Below, one piece after another: positions 27,837-37,372 of a stretch of 64,000 nucleotides of DNA. The notes beneath the pieces are model-generated. The model did not search any database. It was not told the DNA's origin and saw only the letters and a program-made list of their open reading frames with translations. This DNA comes from Paraburkholderia sp. D15 (GTDB lineage: Bacteria; Pseudomonadota; Gammaproteobacteria; Burkholderiales; Burkholderiaceae), in NCBI RefSeq assembly GCF_029910215.1, contig NZ_CP110395.1:1860001-1924000 (forward strand), in the 5' to 3' direction. The translations under genes and the position numbers were made by a program. Numbering within the stretch: the stretch's first letter is position 1; each line of letters opens with the position of its first letter.

Positions 27837-28769
27837 TTAAGGCTTGTCGATCAGGGTCTTGGTCGCTTCGGCGACCAGACTGCGCAGCCAGCGCACTTCG
27901 TCGGAGTAATGCACGCGCTCGTGCCACAGCTGGTAGTACTGCATCGGCGGGAAATCGAGCGGCGCGGGCACCACGGTAAGCGGCAGGAACTTCGCGTAGT
28001 AGTCGGCAAACAGGCGCGTCGTCGTGAAGATCAGATCCGACTTGATCAGCACGTACGGCGCCAGATTGAAGTACGGCAGGGTCACGACGACATGACGCTT
28101 GAGTCGTTCGCGCGCGAGATGCACGTCGATCGCGCCGCGTTGGCCCACCGAATACGGAGTCGGCGCAAGATGCGGTGCATTCAGGTACTGGTCCAGCGTC
28201 AACCCGCCGCGCTTGGCGAACGGATGCGTATTGCTCATCAGGCAGACGATCTGGTCGACGAACAGGTTCGACAGGTGCAGCTGCTCCGGCGGTTCCGGCC
28301 AGTTGCCGACCACGATGTCGAGCTTGCCGTCTTCGAGCGCGAGCTCGTAGTCGAACGCCGGCCCGAGCGAATGAAACTCGAGCGTCGCGTTCGGCGCCGC
28401 CTGGCGGAAGCGTTCCACCACCGTCGGCACGAACAGCACGTTCAGGTAGTCCGGGCAGCCGATCCGGTAGCAACGGATCGAGGTCGCCGGATCGAAATTG
28501 TGCTGCTGGAACTTGATGCGTTCGATTTCGCGCAGCGCGTTCTGCACCGGTTCGAGCAGGCGCAGGCCGTACTCGGTCGGCACCATGCCGGACTTGCCGC
28601 GCACCAGCAGCGGGTCGCCGGTGATGTCGCGCAGACGACGCAGCGCCGCGCTGATGGCAGGTTGCGATTGATTCAGTTTGACGGCCGCGCGCGTGACGCT
28701 GCGTTCCATCAACAGGGTATGCAAGACGCGTAATAGATACGTATCGATCGCCTCGCGTTGCTGACTCAT
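27837..28769 (-). CDS. LysR-family transcriptional regulator
   Basis: The 310-aa protein has the N-terminal LysR helix-turn-helix (RSVTRAAVKLNQSQPAISAA, LRRLRDITGDPLLVR). A periplasmic-binding-like effector domain follows, with RCYRIGCPDYLNVLFVPTVV. It is divergent from the ABC importer operon and beside the deaminase, so it probably controls one or both in response to a purine or ureide. The 174-bp gap to the deaminase contains only Gly/Arg-type low-complexity bases. Confidence 0.9.
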   Translation of the reverse strand: MSQQREAIDTYLLRVLHTLLMERSVTRAAVKLNQSQPAISAALRRLRDITGDPLLVRGKSGMVPTEYGLRLLEPVQNALREIERIKFQQHNFDPATSIRCYRIGCPDYLNVLFVPTVVERFRQAAPNATLEFHSLGPAFDYELALEDGKLDIVVGNWPEPPEQLHLSNLFVDQIVCLMSNTHPFAKRGGLTLDQYLNAPHLAPTPYSVGQRGAIDVHLARERLKRHVVVTLPYFNLAPYVLIKSDLIFTTTRLFADYYAKFLPLTVVPAPLDFPPMQYYQLWHERVHYSDEVRWLRSLVAEATKTLIDKP

Positions 28770-28831
28770 GACTTCTCCGAAATATATGTTCTGGCTGATC
28801 GAACGGGCGTGGGTTTATATGCGTTTTAATA

Positions 28832-28845
28832 TGAACGCGTGTTCA
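28832..28845. promoter_or_regulatory. Inverted repeat TGAAC-GCGT-GTTCA in the LysR/ABC divergent region
   Basis: This 14-bp symmetric site lies 62 bp upstream of the LysR start within the 311-bp divergent region (28770-29080), in an AT-richer patch. It is a candidate LysR site, though it does not match the simple T-N11-A form well. No gene is seen in the rest of the gap. Confidence 0.35.
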
Positions 28846-29080
28846 CGTCAAGGGTGGGATACCCGCAGATCGCGCAGCGGCGCGGGTTTGCGGGGAATTT
28901 TGGCGGCTCGACTGGGTGAGTCGAATTAGGTATCGTCATCCGGATAAGGTGACGGATCGTTTGCCGGGTAGCAACAAAAGGGCAAAAAAGGCACAAAAAG
29001 GCATAAGCGACAGAACAAGGTAGAAGCGGCCGGCAGGCGAACGCACCGGACTGGTAGTGACCGACGTACTACGGAATCAC

Positions 29081-30691
29081 ATGAGCGACTCTTTCAATAG
29101 CGAAGGCGCCGCCCCGCAGCCGGCAACGAGGCCGGAACAGGCGGCGCCCCGGTTGATGCTTCAGGGCATCACCAAACAGTATCCGGCCGTACGCGCCAAC
29201 GACGACGTCACGTTGATCGTCGCGCCGGGTGAAATCCATGCCGTGCTCGGCGAGAATGGCGCCGGCAAAAGCACGCTGATGAAAATCATCTACGGGGCGG
29301 TGCGGCCCGACGCCGGCGAGATTCGCTGGGAGGGCCAGACGGTCGACATCGCCAGTCCGGCGGCCGCGCGCAAGCTCGGCATCGGCATGGTGTTCCAGCA
29401 CTTTTCGCTGTTCGAGACGCTCACGGTCGGCGAAAACATCGCGCTCGCGCTGGACGAACCCTTTGATCTGAAGACGCTCTCCAAACGCATTCGCGAGGTT
29501 TGCGCCGACTACGGCCTCGACATCGACCCGCAGCGCCACGTGCACAGCCTGACGGTGGGCGAGCGCCAGCGCGTCGAGATCGTGCGCTGCCTGTTGCAGA
29601 ACCCGCGCCTGTTGATCATGGACGAGCCGACGTCGGTGCTCACGCCGCAAGCGGTCCGCAAGCTGTTCGCGACGCTGCGCCGCCTTGCCGCCGAAGGCTG
29701 CAGCATCCTCTACATCAGCCACAAGCTCGACGAGATCCAGGAACTGTGCGACACCGCCACGGTGATGCGCGGCGGCCGCGTGACCGGCCACGTCACGCCG
29801 AGGGAGGAGACCCACGCGTCGCTCGCGCAGTTGATGGTCGGCCATTCGCTGCCCGACTACACGCGCCGCGAGCACAACCCGGGCGCCGTGCTGCTCGACG
29901 TGAAGGCGTTGTCGGTGGAGAGCGACGATCCGTTCGGCACCTCGCTCGATAACGTGTCGTTCAGCGTGCATGCGGGCGAAATCTTCGGCATTGCCGGCGT
30001 GTCGGGCAACGGTCAGGCGGAACTGCTGTCGGCCTTGTCGGGCGAGAAGCGCGGCGTACGCGGCATGAGCGCCGACGCCGTCACGATCTGCGGCAAGCCG
30101 GCCGGGCGTCTCGGCGCGGGCGGCCGGCGCGCGCTCGGCTTCGGCTTCGTGCCGGAAGAGCGGCTGGGGCGCGGCGCGGTGCCGGCCATGACGCTGTCGG
30201 AGAACGCGCTGCTCACCGCGCATCGTCAGCAGATGGTGAAGTCGGGCTGGATCAAGGCGGGCGCCATGCGCGCGTTCGCCAAACGCTGCATCGACGCGTT
30301 CGACGTGCGCTGCGGCGGCGCCGAAGCGCTCGCGCAAAGCCTGTCGGGCGGCAATCTGCAGAAATACATCATGGGCCGCGAGATCCTGCAGGCGCCCAAG
30401 GTGCTGGTCGTCGCGCAGCCGACGTGGGGCGTGGACGTCGGTGCGGCGGCGTTTATCCGCCAGCAACTGCTCGATCTGTCGGCGCGCGGCGTGGCGATTC
30501 TGGTGATCTCGGAGGAACTGGAGGAATTGTTCGACATCTGCGATCGCATCGCGGTGCTCGCGGGCGGCAGACTGTCGCCGGTGCGCGCCACCGGGGCGAC
30601 CAATGCCGAGGAAATCGGTCGCTGGATGGCGGGCCTGTTCGGCGGCCGCGAAGGCGCGGCGCCGTCGGCCGAACAGACGGCGCACGCGTGA
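29081..30691 (+). CDS. Nucleoside/purine-type ABC importer, ATP-binding protein with two NBDs
   Basis: The 536-aa protein has two fused nucleotide-binding domains. The first has Walker A GENGAGKSTL, Q-loop VFQHFSLFETLTVGENIAL, signature LTVGERQRVEI and Walker B LLIMDEPTSVL. The second has the degenerate loop GVSGNGQAEL, signature SLSGGNLQKYIMGREI and VLVVAQPTWGVDVGAAAF. This arrangement is typical of sugar and BMP/nucleoside importers. ATG 29081 is preferred over GTG 29057. It heads a four-gene unit with two permeases and a BMP-type binding protein; purine or nucleoside import is inferred from the locus. Confidence 0.9.
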   Translation: MSDSFNSEGAAPQPATRPEQAAPRLMLQGITKQYPAVRANDDVTLIVAPGEIHAVLGENGAGKSTLMKIIYGAVRPDAGEIRWEGQTVDIASPAAARKLGIGMVFQHFSLFETLTVGENIALALDEPFDLKTLSKRIREVCADYGLDIDPQRHVHSLTVGERQRVEIVRCLLQNPRLLIMDEPTSVLTPQAVRKLFATLRRLAAEGCSILYISHKLDEIQELCDTATVMRGGRVTGHVTPREETHASLAQLMVGHSLPDYTRREHNPGAVLLDVKALSVESDDPFGTSLDNVSFSVHAGEIFGIAGVSGNGQAELLSALSGEKRGVRGMSADAVTICGKPAGRLGAGGRRALGFGFVPEERLGRGAVPAMTLSENALLTAHRQQMVKSGWIKAGAMRAFAKRCIDAFDVRCGGAEALAQSLSGGNLQKYIMGREILQAPKVLVVAQPTWGVDVGAAAFIRQQLLDLSARGVAILVISEELEELFDICDRIAVLAGGRLSPVRATGATNAEEIGRWMAGLFGGREGAAPSAEQTAHA

Positions 30692-30794
30692 CGCGCGTCG
30701 GCATCGGCGGAAATTCGCCGCGCCGTTAGCGCCGCTGAATGACAAGCCGGCCGGCACACCCAGACGACAAAACCCGATAAATCACACGCTACCC

Positions 30795-31901
30795 ATGATG
30801 CTTCCGTATCGACTCGAAGCCCGCACCACGCCCTCGCGCACGATGCAGCTCGCCGTCCCGCTGATCGCCGCGCTCCTCACGCTGGCGATCGGTTTTCTGA
30901 TTTTCAGCCTCGTCGGGCGCGACCCGTTGCAGGCGATGCACGCGTTTTTCATCGAGCCGCTGTCGAGCGTGAACGGCTGGTCGGAGCTGCTGCTGAAGGC
31001 TTCGCCGCTGTGCCTGATCGGCCTCGGTCTCGCGATCGGCTATCGCGCGAACGTGTGGAACATCGGCGCGGAAGGGCAGATGCTGCTCGGCGGGATCGCC
31101 GCGAGCGGCGTCGCGATCTACTTCGATCAGGCGAGCGGCTGGTGGATCCTGCCGACCATGATGATCGCCGGCGTGCTGGGCGGCATGGTGTGGGCGGCGA
31201 TTCCCGCGCTGCTCAAGAGCCGCTTCAACACCAACGAGATTCTCGTCAGCCTGATGCTGACTTACGTGGCCACGCAGTTGCTGATCTATCTGGTCAGCGG
31301 CCCATGGCGCGATCCGCAGGGGATGAATTTCCCGCTTTCGGAAATGTTCAGCGGCGACGCGCTGTTCCCGACGTTCTCCGGCGACTGGCACTGGAAATGG
31401 CTGCGCGGCACGCGCCTGAACGCGTCGGTGTTCATCACGCTGATCGCGATTCCGCTCGTGTGGCTGTTCATGCGCAAGAGCTTCGCGGGCTACCGGATGA
31501 ACGTCGGCGGTCTGGCGCCGCTCGCCGCGCGCTATGCCGGTTTCTCCGACAAAAAGACCATCTGGACCTCGCTGCTGATCAGCGGCGGCCTCGCAGGTCT
31601 GGCCGGCATGGGCGAGATCGCCGGGCCGATCGGCCAGTTGCAGGCGACGTGGTCGCCGGGCTACGGCTTCACCGCGATCATCGTGGTGTTCGTCGGGCGG
31701 CTGCATCCGCTGGGAATCGTGCTCGCGAGCCTGCTGATGGCGCTGCTGTATCTCGGCGGCGAGGCGGTGCAGACCTCGATGCAATTGCCGCAGGCGCTGT
31801 CCGGCGTGTTCCAGGGCCTGCTGCTGTTCTGCCTGCTGGGCGCCGACCTGTTCGTGAACTACCGCGTGCGGCGCCGCTCCCTGGCCCCGCAGGCTCATTA
31901 A
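30795..31901 (+). CDS. ABC importer permease (BMP/nucleoside branch), first subunit
   Basis: The 368-aa protein has about nine hydrophobic segments. It has the family features KASPLCLIGLGLAIGYRANVWNIGAEGQM, FNTNEILVSLMLTYVA and GEIAGPIGQLQATWSPGYGF. Starts at 30795 and 30798 are equivalent (ATGATG). It pairs with the next gene to form the membrane channel. The long periplasmic insert (DPQGMNFPLSEMFSGDALFP) is usual for this first permease. Confidence 0.9.
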   Translation: MMLPYRLEARTTPSRTMQLAVPLIAALLTLAIGFLIFSLVGRDPLQAMHAFFIEPLSSVNGWSELLLKASPLCLIGLGLAIGYRANVWNIGAEGQMLLGGIAASGVAIYFDQASGWWILPTMMIAGVLGGMVWAAIPALLKSRFNTNEILVSLMLTYVATQLLIYLVSGPWRDPQGMNFPLSEMFSGDALFPTFSGDWHWKWLRGTRLNASVFITLIAIPLVWLFMRKSFAGYRMNVGGLAPLAARYAGFSDKKTIWTSLLISGGLAGLAGMGEIAGPIGQLQATWSPGYGFTAIIVVFVGRLHPLGIVLASLLMALLYLGGEAVQTSMQLPQALSGVFQGLLLFCLLGADLFVNYRVRRRSLAPQAH

Positions 31902-31929
31902 CCGCTCACCGATCTTCGCCGGACTGTTC

Positions 31930-32859
31930 ATGGATATTCAACAAGCCAGCGCGCTCACCTCGAGCGCCGTCACCGCCGCGATTCCGCTGATGTTCGCGGG
32001 CGCGGGCGAACTCGTCGCCGAGAAGTCGGGCGTGCTCAACCTCGGCGTCGAGGGGATGATGCTGATGGGCGCCGTGAGCGGCTACGCGGTCACCGCGATC
32101 ACCGGCAACCCATGGCTCGGCGTGCTCGCGGCGATCGGCGCCGGGCTCGCGATGTCGCTGCTGTTCGCCTTTCTCACGCTCACCATGCTCGCGAATCAGG
32201 TCGCCACGGGGTTGTCGCTGACGATCTTCGGCATCGGGCTGTCGGCGTACGTCGGCAAGCCGTACACGTCGGCCGCGGTGCGCGCGACCATCGACACGTG
32301 GACCATTCCCGGCCTCTCGAAGATTCCGGTACTCGGCCCCGCGCTTTTCAGCCTCACGCCGCTCGATTACCTCGCGTTCCTGATGTTCGCGGTGATCGGC
32401 TGGTTCCTGTACCGCACGCGCGCCGGCCTCGTGCTGCGCTCGGTCGGCGAGTCGCCGCAGGTCGCGCATTCGGTCGGCTTTCCGGTGGTCGGCGTGCGCT
32501 ATGGCGCGGTGGCTTTCGGCGGCGGCATGGCGGGGCTCGCGGGCGGCTATTACTCGATCGTCAATCTGCACCTGTGGCAGGAACAGCTCACGTCGGGACG
32601 CGGCTGGATCGCGCTGGCGCTGGTGGTGTTCGCGACCTGGCGCCCGGGCCGTCTGCTGATCGGCGCGCTGCTGTTCGGCGCGGTGACCGGTTTGCAGTTC
32701 TACGCGCAGGCGATCGGCGTGCCGGTGCCGACGCAGTTTCTCGCGATGCTGCCGTACGTCGCGACCGTCGTCGTGCTGGTGCTGATCTCGCGCAATCCGA
32801 ACACGATCCGGCTGAACGCGCCGGCGTCGCTGGGCAAACCGTTTTTCTCGGCAGGCTGA
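31930..32859 (+). CDS. ABC importer permease (BMP/nucleoside branch), second subunit
   Basis: The 309-aa hydrophobic protein has the matching half-signature [20 protein letters not shown] followed by [38 protein letters not shown] and [20 protein letters not shown]. It follows the first permease by 28 nt. It is the partner channel subunit in the inner membrane. Confidence 0.9.
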   Translation: MDIQQASALTSSAVTAAIPLMFAGAGELVAEKSGVLNLGVEGMMLMGAVSGYAVTAITGNPWLGVLAAIGAGLAMSLLFAFLTLTMLANQVATGLSLTIFGIGLSAYVGKPYTSAAVRATIDTWTIPGLSKIPVLGPALFSLTPLDYLAFLMFAVIGWFLYRTRAGLVLRSVGESPQVAHSVGFPVVGVRYGAVAFGGGMAGLAGGYYSIVNLHLWQEQLTSGRGWIALALVVFATWRPGRLLIGALLFGAVTGLQFYAQAIGVPVPTQFLAMLPYVATVVVLVLISRNPNTIRLNAPASLGKPFFSAG

Positions 32860-32929
32860 CCGACCACCCGACCTACCGTTGAGCTTGACTACACGTTCCC
32901 ATCATTCGATAAACACGACAGGAGAAACC

Positions 32930-34024
32930 ATGAAGAGAAGAAATCTGCTGACCGCTTTCGCGTGGGGCGCGGCGTCGCTCGCACTGGCCGCGCCGCTCGC
33001 GCAAAGCGCGCAGGCGGCCGATGCGCCGGGCGTCGCGTTCGTCTACCTCGGCAATCCGGGCGATGCCGGCTGGACCTACGCGCACGACCAGGGGTCGAAG
33101 GAAGTGGAAGCGAAGTTCGGCAACAAGATCAAGATCACCCGCATCGAGAACGTGCCGGAATCGGCCGACTCCGAGCGCGTGTTCCGCGATCTGGCGAACA
33201 AGGGCAACAAGATCATCATCGGCTCGAGCTTCGGCTATCAGGATTTCGAACTGAAGGTCGCGAAAGACTTCCCGGACACCGTGTTCCTGCACGCGACCGG
33301 CTACAAGAAGGCGCCGAACTTCGGCACCTACGACGTGCGCATGTATCAGGGCGCGTATCTCGCGGGCGTCGCCGCGGGCTACGTGACGAAGACCAACACG
33401 CTCGGCTTCGTCGCGTCGGTGCCGATTCCGGAAGTGATCCGCAACATCAACGCGTACACGCTCGGCGCGCGGTCGGTGAATCCGAAGGTGCATACGAAGG
33501 TCATCTGGATCAACAGCTGGTTCGATCCGGGCAAGGAAAAGCAGGCGGCCGAAACGCTGATCGGCCAGGGCGCCGACGTGCTGCTGCAGAACACCGATTC
33601 GAGCGCGACGCTCGCGACCGCGTCGGAGAAACACGTGCACGCGTTCGGCTGGGATTCGGACATGAAGAAGTTCGGTCCTGACGCCCATCTCGGTTCGGTG
33701 GTCGCGCACTGGGGCGTGTATTACAACGCGGCGATCCAGCAGGTGCTCGACGGCAAGTGGAAGAGCGACCCGGTGTGGTGGGGCATTCCGCAGAAGGCCG
33801 TCAATCTGGAGGATCTGAACACCGGCGCGATTTCCGCCGATGCGCAGAAGCAGGTCGCGGCCAAACGCGATCAGCTCGCCGGCGGCAAGTGGGACGTGTT
33901 CACCGGGCCGATCAAGGACCAGTCGGGCACGGTGAAGGTGCCGGACGGCAAGACGCTGACCGATCCGGAACTGCAACGCCTGAACTGGTACGTGGAAGGC
34001 GTGGACGGGTCGCTGCCGAAGTAA
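32930..34024 (+). CDS. BMP-family (PnrA-like) periplasmic substrate-binding protein
   Basis: The 364-aa protein begins with a signal peptide MKRRNLLTAFAWGAASLALA...AQSAQAAD. It then follows the BMP fold: VAFVYLGNPGDAGWTYAHDQ, GSSFGYQDFEL, YLAGVAAGYVTKTNTLGFVA, GADVLLQNTDSSATL and GAISADAQKQVAAKRDQL. BMP proteins bind nucleosides or purine-like ligands and feed the adjacent ABC channel. AGGAGAA precedes ATG 32930. The gene ends at a strong terminator, closing the operon. Confidence 0.92.
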   Translation: MKRRNLLTAFAWGAASLALAAPLAQSAQAADAPGVAFVYLGNPGDAGWTYAHDQGSKEVEAKFGNKIKITRIENVPESADSERVFRDLANKGNKIIIGSSFGYQDFELKVAKDFPDTVFLHATGYKKAPNFGTYDVRMYQGAYLAGVAAGYVTKTNTLGFVASVPIPEVIRNINAYTLGARSVNPKVHTKVIWINSWFDPGKEKQAAETLIGQGADVLLQNTDSSATLATASEKHVHAFGWDSDMKKFGPDAHLGSVVAHWGVYYNAAIQQVLDGKWKSDPVWWGIPQKAVNLEDLNTGAISADAQKQVAAKRDQLAGGKWDVFTGPIKDQSGTVKVPDGKTLTDPELQRLNWYVEGVDGSLPK

Positions 34025-34055
34025 GCGGGCGGTTCTGGCTGGGGTTGTTCGAGGA

Positions 34056-34086
34056 AGCTGCGTCCGGGCCGGACGCAGCTTTTTTT
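34056..34086 (+). terminator. Rho-independent terminator after the BMP gene
   Basis: The perfect stem AGCTGCGTCC / GGACGCAGCT has a GGGCC loop, followed by seven T. Confidence 0.88.
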
Positions 34087-34151
34087 ATGCGCGTCGATCG
34101 TGCGCCGATCGACCGTCAAGCGTACGTCGATCGTGCGTCAAACATCGTGCG

Positions 34152-34358
34152 TCAGTCGATCCGCAAGCCGACCTTGATCGTCACCTGCCAGTACGCGACC
34201 TTGTCGTTTTCGATCTGCCCGCGCGTTTCCGTCACTTCGAACCAGTGCAGATGGCGCAGCGTTTTCGCTGCCTTGGCGATGGCGGTGCTGATCGCATCGT
34301 CGATGGATTTTGTGGACGAGCCGGTCAGTTCGATCTGCTTGTAGACGTGTTCGGACAT
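34152..34358 (-). CDS. Dodecin-family flavin-binding protein
   Basis: The 68-aa protein (MSEHVYKQIELTGSSTKSID, then WFEVTETRGQIENDKVAYWQ and VTIKVGLRID) matches dodecins. These form 12-subunit shells that store or buffer flavins. The aromatic residue for flavin stacking (W in HWFEV) and the Q in YWQVTIKVG are in place. It stands alone on the minus strand with GGAGGCAG before the ATG. Confidence 0.9.
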   Translation of the reverse strand: MSEHVYKQIELTGSSTKSIDDAISTAIAKAAKTLRHLHWFEVTETRGQIENDKVAYWQVTIKVGLRID

Positions 34359-34573
34359 GGACTGCCTCCGTTTTCGTTCGGTTGGTGTTCAAAAAGTATA
34401 GGCAACGGGTTCCGCGCGGCAGGCGGCTTTTGCTGCCCGCGCCGGTCGCCGCGAACGCGCGTGCTCGCTGCGCGAACGAGTCATGCCGCACATCGCATGC
34501 CCGATATCCGTCGATGACGCGCGGCCGCTATCATGTCCGCGCAACTTAATCCGACAGCCGACGAGGTTCGAAC

Positions 34574-35473
34574 GTGGAAATTGGTTTTTGCGGTCCCGGT
34601 CTGATGGGCGCGCCGATGATCCGGCATTTGCTGCGCGCGGGACATACCGTGCATGTATGGAATCGCACGCGGGCCAAGGCGGAAGCCTTGATCGCCGACG
34701 GCGCGAACGTGGTCGACACGCCGCGCGAGCTGGCCGCGCGCTGCGAAGCGGTACTGCTGTGCGTCGCGGACGCGGCGGCGGTGGAGGAGACGGTGTTCGG
34801 CGCGCAAGGCCTGCTGAGCGGCGCGGCAGAGGGTTCGGGCGATGCGCCGGGCCGGGTGCGCTGGATCGTCGATCACTCCAGCATTCCGCCGGCGGCCACG
34901 CGCGAGTTTGCGCGGCGGGCAGCGCGCATCGGCTGGATCGACGCGCCGGTATCGGGCGGCGTGGCGGGCGCGAGCGCCGGCACGCTGGCGATCATGGCGG
35001 GCGGCACGCCGGCCGATGTCGAAGCGCTCAGGCCGCTGCTCGACGCTTATTCGTCCCGCGTGACTCATATGGGCGATGTCGGCGCCGGGCAGACCACCAA
35101 ACTCTGCAACCAGACCATCGTCACCGCGACGGTCGCGGCGATCGCCGAGGCGGTGAGCCTCGCGCAGCGCAGCGGCATCGACGCCGCCAGGCTGACCGAA
35201 GGGCTCGCGGGCGGCTGGGCCGATTCGGTGCTGCTGCAGATTTTCGTGCCGCGCATGACGCAGGGCGGTCTCGCGCCGATCGGCGCCTTGCGCACCTTTC
35301 AGAAAGATGTCGACACCGTGGCCGCCACCGCCTATGAGACCGGCACGCCGATGCCGGTGTCGTCGACGGTGCAGCAGCTGCTGCGGCTCGGCGCGGCGAT
35401 GGGGCTCGCCGAGGCCGACCTGTCGGGCTTCATCGACGTGCTGCAGACGCCGCGCGGCGTCCGGAGCCAGTAG
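34574..35473 (+). CDS. NAD(P)-dependent beta-hydroxyacid dehydrogenase (3-hydroxyisobutyrate dehydrogenase family)
   Basis: The 299-aa protein starts at a GTG with MEIGFCGPGLMGAPM, the Rossmann GxGxMG motif. Then come DAPVSGGVAGASAGTLAIMA, the catalytic Lys in GAGQTTKLCNQTIV, and GVRSQ at the C-terminus. The substrate could be 3-hydroxyisobutyrate, tartronate semialdehyde or a related acid. Tartronate semialdehyde would connect to glyoxylate from the purine route, but no glyoxylate carboligase gene is in the window, so that link is only a suggestion. Confidence 0.85.
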   Translation: MEIGFCGPGLMGAPMIRHLLRAGHTVHVWNRTRAKAEALIADGANVVDTPRELAARCEAVLLCVADAAAVEETVFGAQGLLSGAAEGSGDAPGRVRWIVDHSSIPPAATREFARRAARIGWIDAPVSGGVAGASAGTLAIMAGGTPADVEALRPLLDAYSSRVTHMGDVGAGQTTKLCNQTIVTATVAAIAEAVSLAQRSGIDAARLTEGLAGGWADSVLLQIFVPRMTQGGLAPIGALRTFQKDVDTVAATAYETGTPMPVSSTVQQLLRLGAAMGLAEADLSGFIDVLQTPRGVRSQ

Positions 35474-35507
35474 CGCGGCGCGCGTGCGGGTCGAATTCGC
35501 GATAACC

Positions 35508-35516
35508 TGCTAAAAT
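35508..35516 (+). promoter_or_regulatory. Extended -10 promoter candidate for the ABC-F gene
   Basis: TGCTAAAAT (extended TGn plus TAAAAT) lies 40 bp before the GTG start. No clear -35 is seen. A very similar GATAACC/AATAACC-x-GCTAAAAT block occurs upstream of potF. Confidence 0.4.
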
Positions 35517-35556
35517 ATTGGGTTTTTCGCCGATATATCATTCAAAGGGACGCGCC

Positions 35557-37149
35557 GTGCTGTCTACCGCCAATATCACCATGCAATTCGGGCCGAAGCC
35601 CCTCTTCGAGAACATCTCGGTCAAGTTCGGGGGCGGGAACCGCTATGGCCTGATCGGCGCGAACGGGTGCGGCAAGTCCACCTTCATGAAGATTCTGGGT
35701 TCCGATCTGGAACCGAGTTCGGGCAACGTGATGCTCGAGCCGAACATCCGCCTCGGCAAGCTGCGCCAGGATCAGTTCGCGTACGAAGACGTGCGCGTGC
35801 TGGACGTCGTGATGATGGGCCACGCCGAAATGTGGGCCGCCATGACCGAGCGCGACGCGATCTACGCGAACCCCGACGCGACCGACGACGACTACATGCA
35901 CGCCGCCGAACTCGAAGCCAAGTTCGCCGAGTACGACGGCTACACCGCCGAAGCGCGTGCGGGCGAATTGCTGCTCGGCATCGGCATCGCGATCGAAGAC
36001 CACAACGGCCCGATGAGCAACGTGGCGCCGGGCTGGAAACTGCGCGTGCTGCTCGCGCAGGCGCTGTTCTCGAAGCCGGACGTGCTGCTGCTGGACGAAC
36101 CGACCAACAACCTGGACATCAACTCGATCCGTTGGCTGGAAGACGTGCTCAACCAGTACAACTCGACGATGATCATCATCTCGCACGATCGCCACTTTCT
36201 GAACCAGGTGTGCACGCACATGGCCGACATGGACTTCGGCACGCTGAAGGTCTATCCGGGCAATTACGACGACTACATGCTGGCCAGCACGCAGGCGCGC
36301 GAGCGTCAGCAGAACGCCAACGCGAAGGCGAAGGAACGCGTCGCCGATCTGCAGGACTTCGTGCGCCGCTTCTCGGCGAACAAGTCGAAGGCGCGTCAGG
36401 CGACCAGCCGTCTGAAGATGATCGACAAGATCAAGATCGAGGAATTCAAGCCGTCGTCGCGGCAGAACCCGTTCATCCGCTTCGAGTACGAGAAGAAGCT
36501 GCACAACATCGCGGTGGTCGCGGAGAAGATTTCGAAGAAGTACGAGCGCTCGATCTTCAACGACTTCAGCATCAGCGTGCAGCCGGGCGAGCGTATCGCG
36601 ATCATCGGCGAGAACGGCGCGGGCAAGACCACGCTGCTGCGCTCGCTGCTCGGCGCGCTGACGCTCGATCACGGCACGGTGAAGTGGGCGGAGAACGCGA
36701 ACGTCGGCTACATGCCGCAGGATACCTACGAAGAGTTTCCGAACGACGTCACGCTGATGGACTGGATCGACGGTTATCGTCAGGAAGGCGACGACGAGCA
36801 GATGGTGCGCGGCACGCTGGGCCGTCTGCTGTTCAATGCGGACGACATCCGCAAGTCGGTCAAGGTGCTGTCGGGCGGCGAGAAGGGCCGCATGATCTGG
36901 GGCAAGCTGATGCTGGGCCGCCACAACGTGCTGCTGATGGACGAGCCGACCAACCACATGGATATGGAGTCGATCGAATCGCTGCAGATCGCGCTCGACA
37001 AGTTCGAAGGCACACTGATTTTCGTGTCGCATGACCGCGAGTTTGTCAGCGGGCTGGCGAACCGGATTATCGAAGTGAAGACGAACGGTTCGTTGAACGA
37101 CTTTGGTGGGAATTATGAGGACTTCCTGACGAGTCAGGGAGTGCAGTAA
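35557..37149 (+). CDS. ABC-F family ATPase, YbiT-type
   Basis: The 530-aa protein, taken from GTG 35557 with AAAGGGA upstream, has exactly the length of E. coli YbiT. It carries two NBDs: Walker [15 protein letters not shown] with [12 protein letters not shown], and [14 protein letters not shown] with [13 protein letters not shown] charged linker ([20 protein letters not shown]) separates them. ABC-F proteins bind the ribosomal E site and modulate translation; they are not transporters. Frame upstream to 35518 is open but not conserved. Confidence 0.92.
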   Translation: MLSTANITMQFGPKPLFENISVKFGGGNRYGLIGANGCGKSTFMKILGSDLEPSSGNVMLEPNIRLGKLRQDQFAYEDVRVLDVVMMGHAEMWAAMTERDAIYANPDATDDDYMHAAELEAKFAEYDGYTAEARAGELLLGIGIAIEDHNGPMSNVAPGWKLRVLLAQALFSKPDVLLLDEPTNNLDINSIRWLEDVLNQYNSTMIIISHDRHFLNQVCTHMADMDFGTLKVYPGNYDDYMLASTQARERQQNANAKAKERVADLQDFVRRFSANKSKARQATSRLKMIDKIKIEEFKPSSRQNPFIRFEYEKKLHNIAVVAEKISKKYERSIFNDFSISVQPGERIAIIGENGAGKTTLLRSLLGALTLDHGTVKWAENANVGYMPQDTYEEFPNDVTLMDWIDGYRQEGDDEQMVRGTLGRLLFNADDIRKSVKVLSGGEKGRMIWGKLMLGRHNVLLMDEPTNHMDMESIESLQIALDKFEGTLIFVSHDREFVSGLANRIIEVKTNGSLNDFGGNYEDFLTSQGVQ

Positions 37150-37203
37150 GCGGGTATGCGATTTCCGCCTCGGTGAAGGCAGGCGGGATCGTTTGAATTT
37201 TGG

Positions 37204-37228
37204 GGCTGCTTTTTGCAGCCTCTTTTTC
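37204..37228 (+). terminator. Rho-independent terminator after the ABC-F gene
   Basis: The stem GGCTGC / GCAGCC has a TTTTT loop and is followed by TCTTTTTCTC. Confidence 0.75.
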
Positions 37229-37372
37229 TCATCTCGCGAACGCCGCGTTTGACCCCCATCAAATTGCCACGGCGACCATCTAAATCACCCACGCGCCGCT
37301 TGACCTGCAACAACCCCCATCAAGCCCGGCCGCCCATGATCCCGAGTTCGACAATCCTCTCTCGAACTCGCC

